From: Serripes groenlandicus
Taxonomy: Eukaryota; Mollusca; Bivalvia; Cardiida; Cardiidae
NCBI GenBank assembly: GCA_031761405.1
Contig: JASEVX010000349.1
Location: 62,001 to 126,000 of the forward strand
DNA: 64,000 nucleotides
Reading direction: 5' to 3'
Part shown: piece by piece, positions 63,426-64,000 of the stretch
How the letters are laid out: the number at the start of each line of letters is the position of its first letter
How positions within the stretch are numbered: the first letter of the stretch is position 1
Translations under genes and position numbers: made by a program
Notes under the pieces: model-generated
What the model was told of the DNA's origin: nothing
Database searches by the model: none
Seen by the model: only the letters and a program-made list of their open reading frames with translations

Positions 63426-63735
63426 CCTTGTGTGGTATTCTAAATATTGGTCCCTCACATTTACTTCTGCTTCACTACAGCCACCTAACTGACGATACTT
63501 CTAATGTTGAGCACCCTCTACGTGTAGTATTTACAATATTGGTCCTTGACATTAACCTCTATTTCACTACAGCCACCTATCTGACGATAATTCTTACCCT
63601 CTATGTGTGGTATTTACAATATTGATCCTTGACATTCATTTCTGTTTCACTACAGCCACCTATTTGACGATAATTCTAATGTTGAGCGCCCTCTCTGTGA
63701 TATTAACAATATTTGTTCTTGACATTTACTTCAAC
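63426..63735 (+). repeat. Direct repeats of 83-92 bp at the Ngaro 3' side
   Basis: Units start near 63426, 63515, 63598 and 63690 and share GTATTTACAATATTGGTCCTTGAC and TTTCACTACAGCCACCTA, CTGACGATAATTCT. They overlap the end of the SGNH frame. Confidence 0.7.
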
Positions 63736-63884
63736 CATGAGGACGATGAAAAGATGCCGGCATGCTCAAGTTTAAAATGCTTGTCAAAAGTTCAATGTAA
63801 TCCTTTGAGTGAAGGGTATTAGATGTAACTACATTCGAAAAATGAAATCCCTAGTACCAGTACTTATTCAGAAAAGTTAAAAAA

Positions 63885-63996
63885 ATGTAATTTTAACGTT
63901 AAGCTAAACGCAAATAGTTGACGCCGTCGCCGTCGCCAGAAAAGCAACACCTTAGTCTCGCTTTCGCAACTTCGTCGCAGCGAGACAAAAATTGGG
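63885..63996 (+). mobile_element. Pearl-like right end (family L)
   Basis: GACGCCGTCGCCGTCGCC is followed by a hairpin GTCTCGCTTTCG...GCAGCGAGACAAAAA. The terminal GCGAGACA resembles family R. The left part is not in view or is degenerate. Confidence 0.6.
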
Positions 63997-64000
63997 TCTG

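Larger units (their letters stand above)
59800..63735 (+). mobile_element. Ngaro-type (DIRS order) tyrosine-recombinase retrotransposon, decayed
   Basis: The order gag, reverse transcriptase, RNase H, tyrosine recombinase and SGNH hydrolase on the plus strand fits Ngaro elements. They lack an integrase and aspartic protease and end in split direct repeats. Several frameshifts, stops and one internal insertion disrupt the frames. The 3' side has three or four direct repeats of 83-92 bp (63426-63735) that may be part of the terminal repeat structure. The exact left end was not located. The element is antiparallel to the TIR gene. Confidence 0.75.

Overview
This window looks like AT-rich, intron- and transposon-dominated DNA from a mollusc, most probably a bivalve. 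No prokaryotic operon-like coding is present. Four things point to a bivalve: many 'pearl'-type elements (hairpin end, 130-180 bp tandem core, ACGG/ACAG microsatellite, hairpin end), many tRNA-derived SINEs sharing one central and tail domain, a decayed Ngaro-type tyrosine-recombinase retrotransposon, and a spliced gene encoding a TIR-type domain. All names come from reading the sequence and from remembered family traits; no database search was possible.

Host genes. The best host gene lies on the minus strand. Six exons with good splice sites and compatible phases can be read at 59577-59476, 58885-58700 (N-terminal half of a TIR domain), 47938-47717, 31887-31772, 24148-23950 and 18500-18093 (Q/S/T-rich tail and stop codon). 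Its introns reach 16 kb and are packed with repeats; its 5' end lies beyond the right edge or upstream of the retrotransposon at 59.8-63.7 kb. A second, smaller candidate is a minus-strand first exon with a SAM-like domain at 2840-2640.

Layout. 1-4.4 kb: repeat array, a three-copy foldback MITE family, SINE pieces, SAM exon, a 21-bp minisatellite and a LINE C-terminal fragment. 5-9.3 kb: a dispersed repeat and a 3.07 kb Mutator-like element with ~645 bp terminal inverted repeats and a 9-bp target duplication. 9.6-17.5 kb: pearl-like elements, SINEs, palindromic clusters. 18-31.9 kb: terminal exons of the TIR gene separated by large pearl-like arrays. 32-36.5 kb: piggyBac-like MITEs and a pogo/mariner-like element. 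36.5-47.5 kb: a three-level nest (MITE containing a pearl-like element containing a 9.9 kb hAT-ended segment). 47.7-59.6 kb: TIR-gene exons among MITEs, SINEs and pearl-like arrays. 59.8-63.7 kb: Ngaro-like element with gag, RT/RNase H, tyrosine recombinase and SGNH-hydrolase remains. The window ends in another pearl-like 3' end.

Main result of the hunt. At least ten distinct pearl-like families in this one window follow one rule: ACAAGA plus a family-specific hairpin at the left, a 7-12 bp inverted repeat set just inside it, a tandem core, a CGGAC-type microsatellite, then a right hairpin carrying the partner of that inverted repeat flush with the end. These asymmetric inverted repeats are the hallmark of Helentron-derived elements (HINEs). 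Also notable are three 24-42 bp palindromes, each flanked by 7-bp direct repeats, which look like a very small transposable unit.
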